Below are positions 32,604 to 41,065 of a stretch of DNA of 64,000 nucleotides, piece by piece. Position 1 is the first letter of the stretch, and each line of letters begins with the position of its first letter. The translations under genes were made by a program, and so were the position numbers. The stretch is from assembly GCF_009861525.1 (NCBI RefSeq), contig NZ_WVHL01000005.1, forward strand, positions 2,170,001 through 2,234,000. The letters run 5' to 3'. The notes below the pieces were generated by a model, which was given only the letters and a program-made list of their open reading frames with translations, had not been told where the DNA came from and did no database searches. This DNA comes from Pseudomonas sp. LD120 (GTDB lineage: Bacteria; Pseudomonadota; Gammaproteobacteria; Pseudomonadales; Pseudomonadaceae).

Positions 32604-35393
32604 ATGAAGACGGAAAGTATCAGGAAGATAGAAGATAAATGGCTCGCTCGCTGGGAAAATGAAAAGCATTACTCCGTTGAACTAGATACTTCTCTGCCTA
32701 AATATTATTGCCTTGACATGTTTCCTTATCCTTCGGGTGCCGGTCTGCATGTTGGGCACCCGCGCGGATATATTGCGACTGACGTATATAGTCGTTTTAA
32801 ACGAATGGCTGGTTTCAATGTTTTGCATCCCATGGGTTTCGACTCTTTCGGGTTACCCGCGGAACAGTATGCAATCGAAACCGGACAGCACCCAAGAGTG
32901 ACCACTGACAAGAACATTGCCACGTTCAAGTCGCAGTTGAGAAAACTGGGTTTCTGTTATGACCCGGACCGCGAGATCAAGACTTCCGATGCTCAGTACT
33001 ATCACTGGACGCAGTGGATATTTTCCCAACTGTTCGACAGTTGGTACTGCCTCGATACGCACCAAGCCCAGCCTGTCGATACCCTGATCCAGCGCTTTGA
33101 ACAATCCGGCAACGCCGGGGTGAATGCTTGGTCCGATTCGCGGACCACAACCATCAGTGCGCAACAGTGGGCCGCTCTCTCGCCTTTGCAGCAGTCGGAG
33201 TTCCTGATGAACTACCGATTGGCGTACCGCGCCGACTCTTATGTGAACTGGTGCCCGGCCCTGGGCACGGTGCTGGCCAACGATGAAATCAAGGACGGTT
33301 TCTCCGAGCGTGGTGGCCATCCGGTTCAGAAAAAGATGATGAAGCAGTGGATGCTGCGCATTGGCGCGTATGCCGATCGCCTGCTGGAAGGGCTTGATCG
33401 TCTGGATTGGCCGGAAGCGTTGAAGGATATGCAGCGCAATTGGATCGGCAAATCCCAGGGCGCGGAAATTGATTTCCAGGTTCGTGATTCGCAGGTTTCG
33501 ATCAAGGTTTTCACCACTCGCCCGGATACGCTTTACGGCGCGACGTTCCTGGTGCTGGCGCCTGAGCATGATGCCGTCGAGGCAATCACTTCAGCGTCGC
33601 TCAAGCCCGCAGTGGCCAATTACCGCGAAGAAGTGGCCTTGCGCTCCGAGCGCGAGCGGATGGCCAAGGCCGAGCGGATCACCGGCCAGTTCACCGGCGC
33701 CTACGCCGTCCACCCCTTGACCGGCGAAAACCTGCCGATCTGGATTGCCGACTACGTCCTGGCCGATTACGGCACGGGCGCCATCATGGCGGTCCCTTCC
33801 GGGGATCAGCGGGATTTCAACTTTGCCCAGGCCTTCGATCTGCCTGTGGTGCATATCTATGAGGGGGCGGAGCAGGCCGCCAAGCCATTCCTGATCAATG
33901 AAGGCCGCCTGATCAATTCCCAGCAAGCCAGTGGCATGCTGCGTGCCGAGGCTACTGAGTGGATCCTGCAGCGCCTGGTGGCGACCGGAACCGCCAAGCG
34001 CACCTTCAATTACCGTATCCGCGATGCGATTTTTGGCCGCCAGCGCTATTGGGGCGAGCCGATCCCGGTGTATTACGACGAGCAGGGCATTCCTCGTGTG
34101 GTGCCCGAGCAGGACCTGCCGGTGACCCTGCCCGATGTCGAGGCCTTCCTGCCGACCAGCGAGGGTGAGCCACCGTTGGAGCGGGCCCGTAGCTGGCGCT
34201 ATGGCGGCTGCAAGTATGAAACCACCACCATGCCCGGTTGGGCCGGGTCGAGCTGGTACTTCCTCAGGTACATGGACCCGACCAACAGCCGTGAGCCCGT
34301 GTCGAAGGAGGCCCTGGCCTACTGGCAGGCCGTGGACCTGTATGTCGGCGGTTCCGAGCATGCCACCGGCCACCTGCTGTACTCGCGCTTCTGGACGCAT
34401 TTCCTCAAGGATCGCGGTGTGCTGAGTTTTTCCGAGCCCTTCAAGCGGGTCTTGTGCCAGGGCATGATCCTTGGCGTCTCGGCGATCATCTATCGGGACA
34501 AGGCGACCCATGAATTCGTCTCCGCCGATCTCAAGGACGGGCGGGATGTGCAGCCGCTGTATGTCGATATCAGCATGGTGAATGACAAGAACCAGGTGGA
34601 TATCGACGCCCTTCGCACATGGCGCCAGACCTACACCGAAGGCACCTTTGTCTGCTCCAAGGGCGTGTTCCTGTGTGATCGCCTGTCGGAAAAGATGTCC
34701 AAGTCCAAGTACAACGTGGTCAATCCCGATGACCTGATCGAGGTCTATGGGGCGGACACCTTCCGCCTGCATGAAATGTTCCTCGGGCCGATCGACCAGA
34801 CCGCCATCTGGTCGACGCAATCCATCGACGGCCCGCACAAGTTCCTGCAGAAGGTCTGGCGTCTGTTTCTGGACGAGCAGGGCGCGGTGATCGTGGATGA
34901 CCTTGAGCCCGGCGACGAGGAACTCAAGGCGGTGCACACGGCGATTGCCAAGGTAGGGCGTGCCACCGAGGACATGTCCTACAACACCGCGATTGCCGCT
35001 CTGATGATCTGCGTGAACCAGCTCAGCGTCTTGCAGTGCCATAAGCGTGGTGTGCTGGAGCTGTTGCTCAAGCTGTTGCACCCCTATGCGCCGTTCATTA
35101 CTGAAGAACTGTGGTCCGAGGCCTTGGGGCACTCGCGGTCGATCCTCGATTGCGGTTATCCCGTCGCCGACGAACGTGTGCTGTATGAGGCGCAGTTCGA
35201 ATGCCCGGTCTCCATCAATGGCAAGTTGCGGACCCGCATCATGCTGCAGCGGGGGATGACGGAAGAGGCAGTGAAGGCCCAGGTGCTGGAGGATGCAACG
35301 GTGCAACGCTGGCTGTCTGGCGGGCGCTTGCTGAAGTTCATCTTCGTCCCTGATCGGATCATCAACATCGTCTGCGCCGCGAACCCTGATTGA
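32604..35393 (+). CDS. Leucyl-tRNA synthetase, Bacteroidetes-type, probable self-resistance copy
   Basis: This 929-residue class I synthetase carries HIGH as HVGHP (in FPYPSGAGLHVGHPRGY) and KMSKS as KMSKSKYN. Its CP1 editing domain keeps TTRPDTLYG and both Asp of GDQRD. Features such as IETGQHPRVTTDKN, GNAGVNAW, MNYRLAY, WCPALGTVLANDEIKDG, ERGGHPV and GVSAIIYR are, from memory, those of Bacteroidetes LeuRS. The usual Pseudomonas enzyme has HMGHVRNYT instead. It is therefore very likely acquired and additional to the housekeeping leuS. As last gene of a biosynthetic operon it probably replaces the sensitive enzyme when the product poisons it. AGGAG precedes ATG 32604. Confidence 0.93.
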   Translation: MKTESIRKIEDKWLARWENEKHYSVELDTSLPKYYCLDMFPYPSGAGLHVGHPRGYIATDVYSRFKRMAGFNVLHPMGFDSFGLPAEQYAIETGQHPRVTTDKNIATFKSQLRKLGFCYDPDREIKTSDAQYYHWTQWIFSQLFDSWYCLDTHQAQPVDTLIQRFEQSGNAGVNAWSDSRTTTISAQQWAALSPLQQSEFLMNYRLAYRADSYVNWCPALGTVLANDEIKDGFSERGGHPVQKKMMKQWMLRIGAYADRLLEGLDRLDWPEALKDMQRNWIGKSQGAEIDFQVRDSQVSIKVFTTRPDTLYGATFLVLAPEHDAVEAITSASLKPAVANYREEVALRSERERMAKAERITGQFTGAYAVHPLTGENLPIWIADYVLADYGTGAIMAVPSGDQRDFNFAQAFDLPVVHIYEGAEQAAKPFLINEGRLINSQQASGMLRAEATEWILQRLVATGTAKRTFNYRIRDAIFGRQRYWGEPIPVYYDEQGIPRVVPEQDLPVTLPDVEAFLPTSEGEPPLERARSWRYGGCKYETTTMPGWAGSSWYFLRYMDPTNSREPVSKEALAYWQAVDLYVGGSEHATGHLLYSRFWTHFLKDRGVLSFSEPFKRVLCQGMILGVSAIIYRDKATHEFVSADLKDGRDVQPLYVDISMVNDKNQVDIDALRTWRQTYTEGTFVCSKGVFLCDRLSEKMSKSKYNVVNPDDLIEVYGADTFRLHEMFLGPIDQTAIWSTQSIDGPHKFLQKVWRLFLDEQGAVIVDDLEPGDEELKAVHTAIAKVGRATEDMSYNTAIAALMICVNQLSVLQCHKRGVLELLLKLLHPYAPFITEELWSEALGHSRSILDCGYPVADERVLYEAQFECPVSINGKLRTRIMLQRGMTEEAVKAQVLEDATVQRWLSGGRLLKFIFVPDRIINIVCAANPD

Positions 35394-35416
35394 TCCCGCG
35401 CACCTGTTGCACACCG

Positions 35417-35455
35417 GCCGGGCCGGGGCACAGAGCCCCGGCCCGGCTTTTTATG
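35417..35455 (+). terminator. Strong intrinsic terminator closing the cluster
   Basis: GCCGGGCCGGGGC and GCCCCGGCCCGGC are perfect 13-bp arms around ACAGA and are followed by TTTTT. It lies 23 bp after the LeuRS stop and marks the end of the biosynthetic operon. Confidence 0.92.
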
Positions 35456-35465
35456 CGGGTCGGAA

Positions 35466-36212
35466 TCAGGCGCCGAAACCGCCGTCGATGGTCAGGCTGG
35501 CGCCGGTGATGTAGCCCGCTTCCGGGCTGGCCAGGTAGGCGACGAAACCGGCGATTTCCTCGGCGTGGCCATAACGGCGGATGGCCATCAGGTCCAGCAG
35601 GCTGTCGGCGAAGTCACCGTCTGCCGGGTTCATGTCGGTGTCCACCGGGCCGGGCTGGACGTTGTTGATGGTGATGCCCCGCGGGCCCAGGTCCCGGGCC
35701 AGGCCCTTGGTCAGGCCCACCAGCGCGGCCTTGCTCATGGCGTAGGGGCCGCCGCCGGGGAAGGGCATGCGCTCGGCGTTGGTGCTGCCGATGTTGATGA
35801 TGCGTGCGCCTTCGCCCATGTGCCGCGCCGCTTCCTGGGTGGCGATGAACACGCTGCGCACGTTGATCGCCAGGGTCCGGTCGAAATCCTCCAGCTTGAA
35901 CTCATCCAGGGGCGCCATGGCCAGTACGCCGGCGTTGTTCACCAGAATGTCGAGGCGGCCAAAGGCCTGCACGGTGTCGTTCACGGCGCGGCGAATGGCC
36001 TCGGCGTCGGCGCTGTCGGCGTGGATTGCCAGGGCCTTGCCGCCGTTGGCCGTGACGCGCGCCTGCAGCGCCTGGGCCTTGCTCGTCGAACTGACGTAGG
36101 TAAAGGCGACGCTGGCGCCTTCGGCCGCCAGGCGCTCGACGATGGCCGCGCCGATACCGCGGGAACCGCCCTGGATCAGGGCCACTTTGCCACTCAGGTC
36201 ATGTTTGCTCAT
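35466..36212 (-). CDS. Short-chain dehydrogenase/reductase (3-oxoacyl-ACP-reductase-like)
   Basis: This 248-residue classical SDR has the cofactor loop QGGSRGIGAAI near residue 15, NNAGVLA near residue 90, the catalytic Ser in NIGSTNAE and Tyr/Lys in GPYAMSKAAL near residue 155. The C-terminus GYITGASLTIDGGFGA is typical. The substrate is unknown. It is divergent from a LysR regulator 125 bp away, which likely controls it. It is convergent with the biosynthetic operon but separated by that operon's terminator, and is probably not part of it. Confidence 0.92.
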   Translation of the reverse strand: MSKHDLSGKVALIQGGSRGIGAAIVERLAAEGASVAFTYVSSTSKAQALQARVTANGGKALAIHADSADAEAIRRAVNDTVQAFGRLDILVNNAGVLAMAPLDEFKLEDFDRTLAINVRSVFIATQEAARHMGEGARIINIGSTNAERMPFPGGGPYAMSKAALVGLTKGLARDLGPRGITINNVQPGPVDTDMNPADGDFADSLLDLMAIRRYGHAEEIAGFVAYLASPEAGYITGASLTIDGGFGA

Positions 36213-36337
36213 ATGCTTCTCCAGAAATTCAAGGCCGGGTTGCCTTGATCTGGGAGCGAGTATCGACCGCTGATTGGCCTCTGTGTAGCCGCTAATTCCT
36301 ATACTCTGTATAAACCAAAAGTTTAGAGTGGTCGCTT

Positions 36338-37261
36338 ATGGAAGCCTTCAGCAGTATCGAATGTTTTGTCCGCAGCGCTGAAGTCGGCAGTTTTGCCGAG
36401 GCGGCGCGACGCCTGGGATTGACCCCGGCCGCGGTGGGTAAAAGCGTGGCCAAGCTGGAGGCGCGGGTGGGCGTGCGTTTGTTCCAGCGCAGTACCCGGC
36501 GTTTGACCCTGACCGAGGCCGGACGCTTGTTCCTGGCAGAAGTCAGCGACAGCCTGCAGACCATCCAGAATGCCGTGAGCAGCTTGTCCACCGTCCAGGG
36601 GCGCCCGGCAGGCACGCTCAAGGTCAGCATGGGAACGGTATTTGGCTGTTTTTACATCGTGCCGATGCTCGCCAGCTTCCTGCAGCGTTACCCGGACATC
36701 CAGCCGGACTGGCATTTCGACAATCGCCAGGTGGACCTGATCGGCCAGGGCTTCGATGCCGCCATCGGTGGCGGTTTCGAGTTGCCACAAGGGGTGGTCG
36801 CCCGGCGCCTGGCACCGGCCCATCGGGTGCTGGTGGCCAGCCCGGCCTATCTCGCGGGGCGGGCGCCGATCCATGATCCGCAGGACCTGCAGCATTGCCG
36901 GGGGATCCTGATCCGCTCTCCGCAGACCGGCCGCATCCGTCCCTGGCAACTCAGCGGGCGCGGCGGTAGCGTGCGCCCGTTGGAGCTCAAGGCCAGCATG
37001 ACCATGAGCGATTCCGAGGCGGCCTGCGTGGCGGCCGCCCAGGACCTGGGGTTGGCCCTGGTGAGCATGCCGTTTGCCGTCAACTACCTGCGTTCCGGCG
37101 CGCTGCAACGGGTCTTGCCGGATTGGTACGTCGACGACGGCTTCACCTCGATCTACTACGCCGAGCACAAGATGCTCCCGGGCAAGACCCGGGCCTTTGT
37201 CGACTTCGTCATCGAGCAGTTCGCCGAACAGGGCCTGGCGCAAACCTTCAGCGCCCTGTAG
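36338..37261 (+). CDS. LysR-family transcriptional regulator
   Basis: This 307-residue protein has an N-terminal winged helix-turn-helix (MEAFSSIECFVRSAEVGSFAEAARRLGLTPAAVGKSVAKLEARVG) and a periplasmic-binding-like effector domain from about residue 90. It belongs to the CrgA/AaeR-like subgroup that often controls an adjacent oxidoreductase. Divergence from the SDR gene supports regulation of that gene. The effector is unknown. Confidence 0.92.
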   Translation: MEAFSSIECFVRSAEVGSFAEAARRLGLTPAAVGKSVAKLEARVGVRLFQRSTRRLTLTEAGRLFLAEVSDSLQTIQNAVSSLSTVQGRPAGTLKVSMGTVFGCFYIVPMLASFLQRYPDIQPDWHFDNRQVDLIGQGFDAAIGGGFELPQGVVARRLAPAHRVLVASPAYLAGRAPIHDPQDLQHCRGILIRSPQTGRIRPWQLSGRGGSVRPLELKASMTMSDSEAACVAAAQDLGLALVSMPFAVNYLRSGALQRVLPDWYVDDGFTSIYYAEHKMLPGKTRAFVDFVIEQFAEQGLAQTFSAL

Positions 37262-37297
37262 CAACCGGCTCGCCGGCGAACCCGGCAGTTGCCTGAC

Positions 37298-38026
37298 TCA
37301 GCGCCCTGAACGCAGCGGCCAGCCAAGCACCTTTTTTGGCCGTGGCGTCGCGTAGGTGCGTACCTTCGAGGTGGACAACCCCAGGCGTACCAGCGATTCG
37401 GCAATGGTCACCGCCGCCGTGACCCCATCCACCACCGGCACCCCGGTGCGCTGGCGGATCTGTTCATCCAGTCCGGCCATGCCGCCACAGCCCAGGCAGA
37501 TGACCTCGGCCTTGTCCTCGGTCACCGCCCGTTCGGCCTGGTGCACGATGGACTCCACCGCCCGCAGCGGGTCTTCCTCCAGTTCCAGCACCGCCAGGCC
37601 GCTGGCTCGTACCGAGGCGCAGCGCTCATAGAGGCCGGACAGCTTGAGCCGGTCTTCGATCAGCGGCACGGTGCGGTCCAGGGTGGTGACTACCGAGTAG
37701 GCGTGGCCGAGGAACATCGCCGTGCTGGCGGCGGCGTCGGTGATGTCCACCACCGGCACATTCAGCAGCTCCTGCAGGCCTTCGCGGCCGTGCTCGCCGT
37801 AGCCGGCCTGGATCACCGCGTCATAGGGCTGGTCGTAGGCCAGTACCCGGTCCATCACGGCAATGGCCGCCAGGTAGCTTTCGAAGTTGCCTTCCACCGA
37901 TTCGGCGCCGAAGTAGGGAGTCAGGCCGATGATCTCGGTGCCCGGCGCCGCCACGCTTTGTGCCTGGCGGGCGATGGCCTGGGTGATGCTGTCGGTGGTG
38001 TTGACGTTGACCACGAGAATGCGCAT
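37298..38026 (-). CDS. Asp/Glu/hydantoin racemase-family protein
   Basis: This 242-residue protein starts MRILVVNVNTTDSITQAI, as in hydantoin racemases. The C-terminal catalytic Cys is kept in ICLGCGGMAGLD (near residue 176). Where the family usually has the first Cys (IACFxDPG-like), this protein reads IQAGYGEHGREG and lacks it. One-Cys members such as arylmalonate decarboxylase are known, so racemase activity should not be assumed. It lies 55 bp downstream of the NCS1 permease gene and probably forms an operon with it for uptake and use of a hydantoin, allantoin or related compound. Confidence 0.85.
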   Translation of the reverse strand: MRILVVNVNTTDSITQAIARQAQSVAAPGTEIIGLTPYFGAESVEGNFESYLAAIAVMDRVLAYDQPYDAVIQAGYGEHGREGLQELLNVPVVDITDAAASTAMFLGHAYSVVTTLDRTVPLIEDRLKLSGLYERCASVRASGLAVLELEEDPLRAVESIVHQAERAVTEDKAEVICLGCGGMAGLDEQIRQRTGVPVVDGVTAAVTIAESLVRLGLSTSKVRTYATPRPKKVLGWPLRSGR

Positions 38027-38081
38027 GGGGGTTCCTTGCAGGTTGGGCAGTTCAGGGCCCGGCGTACCGGGCCGTTCAGGT

Positions 38082-39629
38082 TCAATGGCTGACGTTGTCC
38101 ACGGCGATGGATTCGCCGCTGACGTCCGCGTAACCGGGCTGGCGCTTGGCGATGATCAGGTACAGCAGGCCGGCGATGCCGGCGCCGATCAGCCAGGAAA
38201 AGGGTGAGACGCTGGCAAAGCCCGGCACCAGGGCCAGCACGATGGCAATCAGCGCCGCGGGCACGAAGGCCGCCACCGCTCGCAGATTGACCCCGCGGCT
38301 ATAGAAGTACGCGCCTTGCGGGTCTTCGCTGTACAGCTGTGGCACGTGGATCTGGGCTTTGCGCAGGATCCAGTAGTCCACCATGATCACCCCGTACAAC
38401 GGGCCTAGCAGGGCGCCCAGGCCGGAGAGGAAATACACGATCACCAGCGGGCTGTTGTACAGGTTCCACGGCAGGATCAGCACCGCCAGCGCCGCACTGA
38501 TCAGCCCGGCGCGGCGGAAGGTCAGGTATTTGGGGGCCAGGTTGCTGAGGACGAAGGCCGGTGCGACGAAGTTGGCCATGATGTTCACCGCCACGGTGAC
38601 GATCAGGAAGGCCAGGCAACCCAGGACCAGGAACAGGGTGTTGGGAATCGAAGCGATGATTTCGGTGGGGCTCTCGATGACCCGGCCATTGATCTGGAAC
38701 TGCGCGCCGCACAGCAGCACGGTGATGGTGGCGAACACCAGGATGTTCACCGGCAGGCCCCAGAAGTTGCCGACCTTGATGGTCTTGCGGCACGGCGAGG
38801 AGCGGGCGAAGTCGCAGAAATTGAGGATCAGCGTGCCGTAGATCGCCAGCCACAATGCGCCGCCGGCGAAGATCTGCCGCCACATTTCTCCGCCACTCAG
38901 GGGCTCGCGAATCGACCAGGCGATCTGTCCGTCGGCCTGGGTGTACATCCAGGCCGCCAGGCAGGCCACGGTCAGCAGAATGATCGGCCCGGCGAACGCT
39001 TCGTAGCGACGGATCATTTCCATGCCGTAGGCGAGGATCACCAACTGCACCAGCCAGATCACCACGAAGCAGGCCCAACCTAGTGTGGACAGGCCGAGGA
39101 TCGAGTCGTGGTCATAGTCGGCGAAGCCTGGGTGGATGGCGGTCAGTAAAACCCGAAACACCACTGACGCCAGGTAGGTCTGGATGCCGAACCAGGCGAT
39201 GGCGATCACCGCGCGGATCAACGCCGGTATCTGTGCGCCATGGATGCCGAAGCTGATGCGGCTGATCACCGGGAACGGCACCCCGGTCTTCTGTCCCATG
39301 TAGCCGGACAGGTTCATGAAGAAGTACACCAGCGCCGCGCCTATTCCCAGCGACAGGAGGATCTGCCAGCCACCCAGGCCCAGGGCGTAGAGGCCGATGG
39401 CAAAGGAGTAGTTGGCGATGTTGTGCACATCGTTGGTCCACAGGGCGAAGATGCTGTAGCCACCCCAGCGCCGGCCTTCGACCTTGGTTGGCGCCAGGTC
39501 GCGATTGTGCAGGCGCGGGCTGAGGATGACGCTGTCCGGGTCGGTTGTGGCGATGGGCTGTTGCAGGTGGTGCGAGTGCGGCGAGGAGGGCAGATCCAGT
39601 GCGATGTTGTTGGAAGGGCTGGTGTGCAT
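38082..39629 (-). CDS. NCS1-family nucleobase/hydantoin permease
   Basis: This 515-residue inner-membrane transporter has about 12 hydrophobic helices. The conserved NCS1 segment is LWTNDVHNIANYSFAIG near residue 65. Further segments GQKTGVPFPVISRISFGIHGA and ARSSPCRKTIKVGNFWGLP match Mhp1/allantoin-permease-type proteins. It would import a nucleobase-like or hydantoin substrate with Na+ or H+. The ATG at 39629 has AGGAG upstream, preferred over a start at 39710. It is transcribed with the racemase-family gene downstream. Confidence 0.92.
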   Translation of the reverse strand: MHTSPSNNIALDLPSSPHSHHLQQPIATTDPDSVILSPRLHNRDLAPTKVEGRRWGGYSIFALWTNDVHNIANYSFAIGLYALGLGGWQILLSLGIGAALVYFFMNLSGYMGQKTGVPFPVISRISFGIHGAQIPALIRAVIAIAWFGIQTYLASVVFRVLLTAIHPGFADYDHDSILGLSTLGWACFVVIWLVQLVILAYGMEMIRRYEAFAGPIILLTVACLAAWMYTQADGQIAWSIREPLSGGEMWRQIFAGGALWLAIYGTLILNFCDFARSSPCRKTIKVGNFWGLPVNILVFATITVLLCGAQFQINGRVIESPTEIIASIPNTLFLVLGCLAFLIVTVAVNIMANFVAPAFVLSNLAPKYLTFRRAGLISAALAVLILPWNLYNSPLVIVYFLSGLGALLGPLYGVIMVDYWILRKAQIHVPQLYSEDPQGAYFYSRGVNLRAVAAFVPAALIAIVLALVPGFASVSPFSWLIGAGIAGLLYLIIAKRQPGYADVSGESIAVDNVSH

Positions 39630-39782
39630 TCCGGCGGCTCCTGATTCCGGCCCTGGATGACTGTGCTTGAGCGCAAGGCTCGACAATCTTCGTCGCAGGG
39701 GCGGAATCACTGGGTTCTGGGCATCTGCAGCTTGAGTCGTGGATCAGGCGTGCGGACGGTTAGTGTATGTATATTTTGATGT

Positions 39783-39796
39783 TTTTGTATACAAAA
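39783..39796. promoter_or_regulatory. Palindrome TTTTGTATACAAAA
   Basis: A perfect 14-bp palindrome about 155 bp upstream of the permease start. TGTATACA cores are common operator sequences of GntR-type regulators. No such regulator gene lies beside it, so the binding protein would be encoded elsewhere. Confidence 0.45.
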
Positions 39797-40074
39797 CATA
39801 GGTCGACTAAAGCCACTTCTGTGCCAGTTTTGAAACTATGAAATCGGCTGCTGATTTCGTTTTGTTATGGGCTACTCCTAACTGTATGAAACAGATGGAT
39901 TAAAAATTGACCGTTTGAACAGGTATTTATTTTTCGGCGGATGCGATTGGCTGTCGTATGAATGTTGACGGCAGAAAGGCCTGTCACTTTTTGGGGCGGA
40001 GGTTGCTGAAAGTGCACACATAAATGGCACCCTTGGTGACATTTATGTGTACAGGTTTGCGGGTGCGTCGGTTG

Positions 40075-40140
40075 GCGTTCCGTTTGCCGGCGAACGCGTC
40101 CTCAGGGCGAGGGGCTTTCGCCGGCAAGCCGGTTCCAGGG
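40075..40140. repeat. REP-like palindromic repeat
   Basis: TTGCCGGCGAACGCG and CTTTCGCCGGCAAGCCGG form the facing halves of a pseudomonad REP-type element, just downstream of cysH. Confidence 0.5.
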
Positions 40141-40154
40141 GAGAAGGGGGAGGG

Positions 40155-40889
40155 TCAGGCTTTGCTGATGAGGTTGCCGGCGTGCAGGCCGCATTCCTTC
40201 TGGGTGGCTTCTTCCCACCACCAGCGGCCTTCGCGCTCGTGCTGGTTGGGCAGTACCGGGCGGGTGCAGGGCTCGCAGCCGATGCTGATGAAGCCGCGCT
40301 CATGCAGGCTGTTGTACGGCAGTTCCAGCATGCGGATGTAGCCCCAGATCTCTTCGCTGCTCATCTGCGCCAGCGGGTTGAACTTGTACAGGGGACGTTC
40401 CGGGGTGGAGAAGGCGCTGTCGATCTCCAGCACCGCCACCTGGCTGCGGGTGCCCGGGCTCTGGTCGCGGCGCTGGCCGGTGGCCCAGGCGCTGACGGTG
40501 GACAGTTTGCGTCGCAGCGGTTCGATCTTGCGGATGCCGCAGCATTCGCCGTGGCCGTCCTTGTAGAAGCTGAACAGGCCCTTTTCCTTGACGAAGGGTT
40601 CGAGCTTGCTGTGGTCCGGCGAGATCAGTTCGATGTCGATCTTGTAGTGTTCGCGCACCTGATCGATGAAACGGTAGGTTTCCGGGTGCAGGCGCCCGGT
40701 GTCCAGGCTGAACACCTTGACGTTCTTGTTCAGCTTCCAGGCCATGTCCACCAGCACCACATCCTCGGCGCCGCTGAAGGAGATCCACAGGTCGTCACCG
40801 AACTGGGCGAAGGCCAGCTTGAGAATGTCCTGGGCGGATTTGTTGGCATAGGTCGTAGCGAGTTCAGCGACGTCGAACGATGGGGTCAT
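40155..40889 (-). CDS. cysH: Phosphoadenylyl/adenylyl-sulfate reductase
   Basis: This 244-residue enzyme reduces APS (or PAPS) to sulfite in assimilatory sulfate reduction. SFSGAEDVVLVDMA is the PP-loop-like nucleotide motif. The Cys pairs HGECCGIRK and IGCEPCTRP supply the [4Fe-4S] cluster of APS-preferring enzymes, and the C-terminal active Cys is in QKECGLH. Pseudomonads use this cluster-containing type. The start ATG 40889 gives MTPSFDVAELA. It is divergent from thrH. Confidence 0.95.
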   Translation of the reverse strand: MTPSFDVAELATTYANKSAQDILKLAFAQFGDDLWISFSGAEDVVLVDMAWKLNKNVKVFSLDTGRLHPETYRFIDQVREHYKIDIELISPDHSKLEPFVKEKGLFSFYKDGHGECCGIRKIEPLRRKLSTVSAWATGQRRDQSPGTRSQVAVLEIDSAFSTPERPLYKFNPLAQMSSEEIWGYIRMLELPYNSLHERGFISIGCEPCTRPVLPNQHEREGRWWWEEATQKECGLHAGNLISKA

Positions 40890-41065
40890 CAGGGCGGTTT
40901 CCTACAGGTCGGTGGCGCTGTGCGCTCTATAGGGGGGCGATCTTAACAAAATCCACCCGGCCCTGGCGCGCTCCTCTGCGTTGCGCCTGCGCAGGCGAGT
41001 CGCTAGAGTTCGGCAGTCCTTTTTCTCGCTCAATTCAAATAATCAGAAGCAATGGGGAGTGTCTT

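Larger units (their letters stand above)
39630..40154. other. Intergenic region with one palindrome and one REP-like repeat
   Basis: Over 500 bp between the permease start and the cysH stop. It holds the palindrome at 39783-39796 and a REP-like repeat near 40075-40140 (both listed). No credible ORF is seen. Confidence 0.55.

Noticed and set aside
35466..37261. SDR/LysR pair as part of the biosynthetic cluster
   Set aside because: A strong terminator precedes it, orientation is opposite and no lux box is present. It looks like an ordinary regulator/reductase pair.
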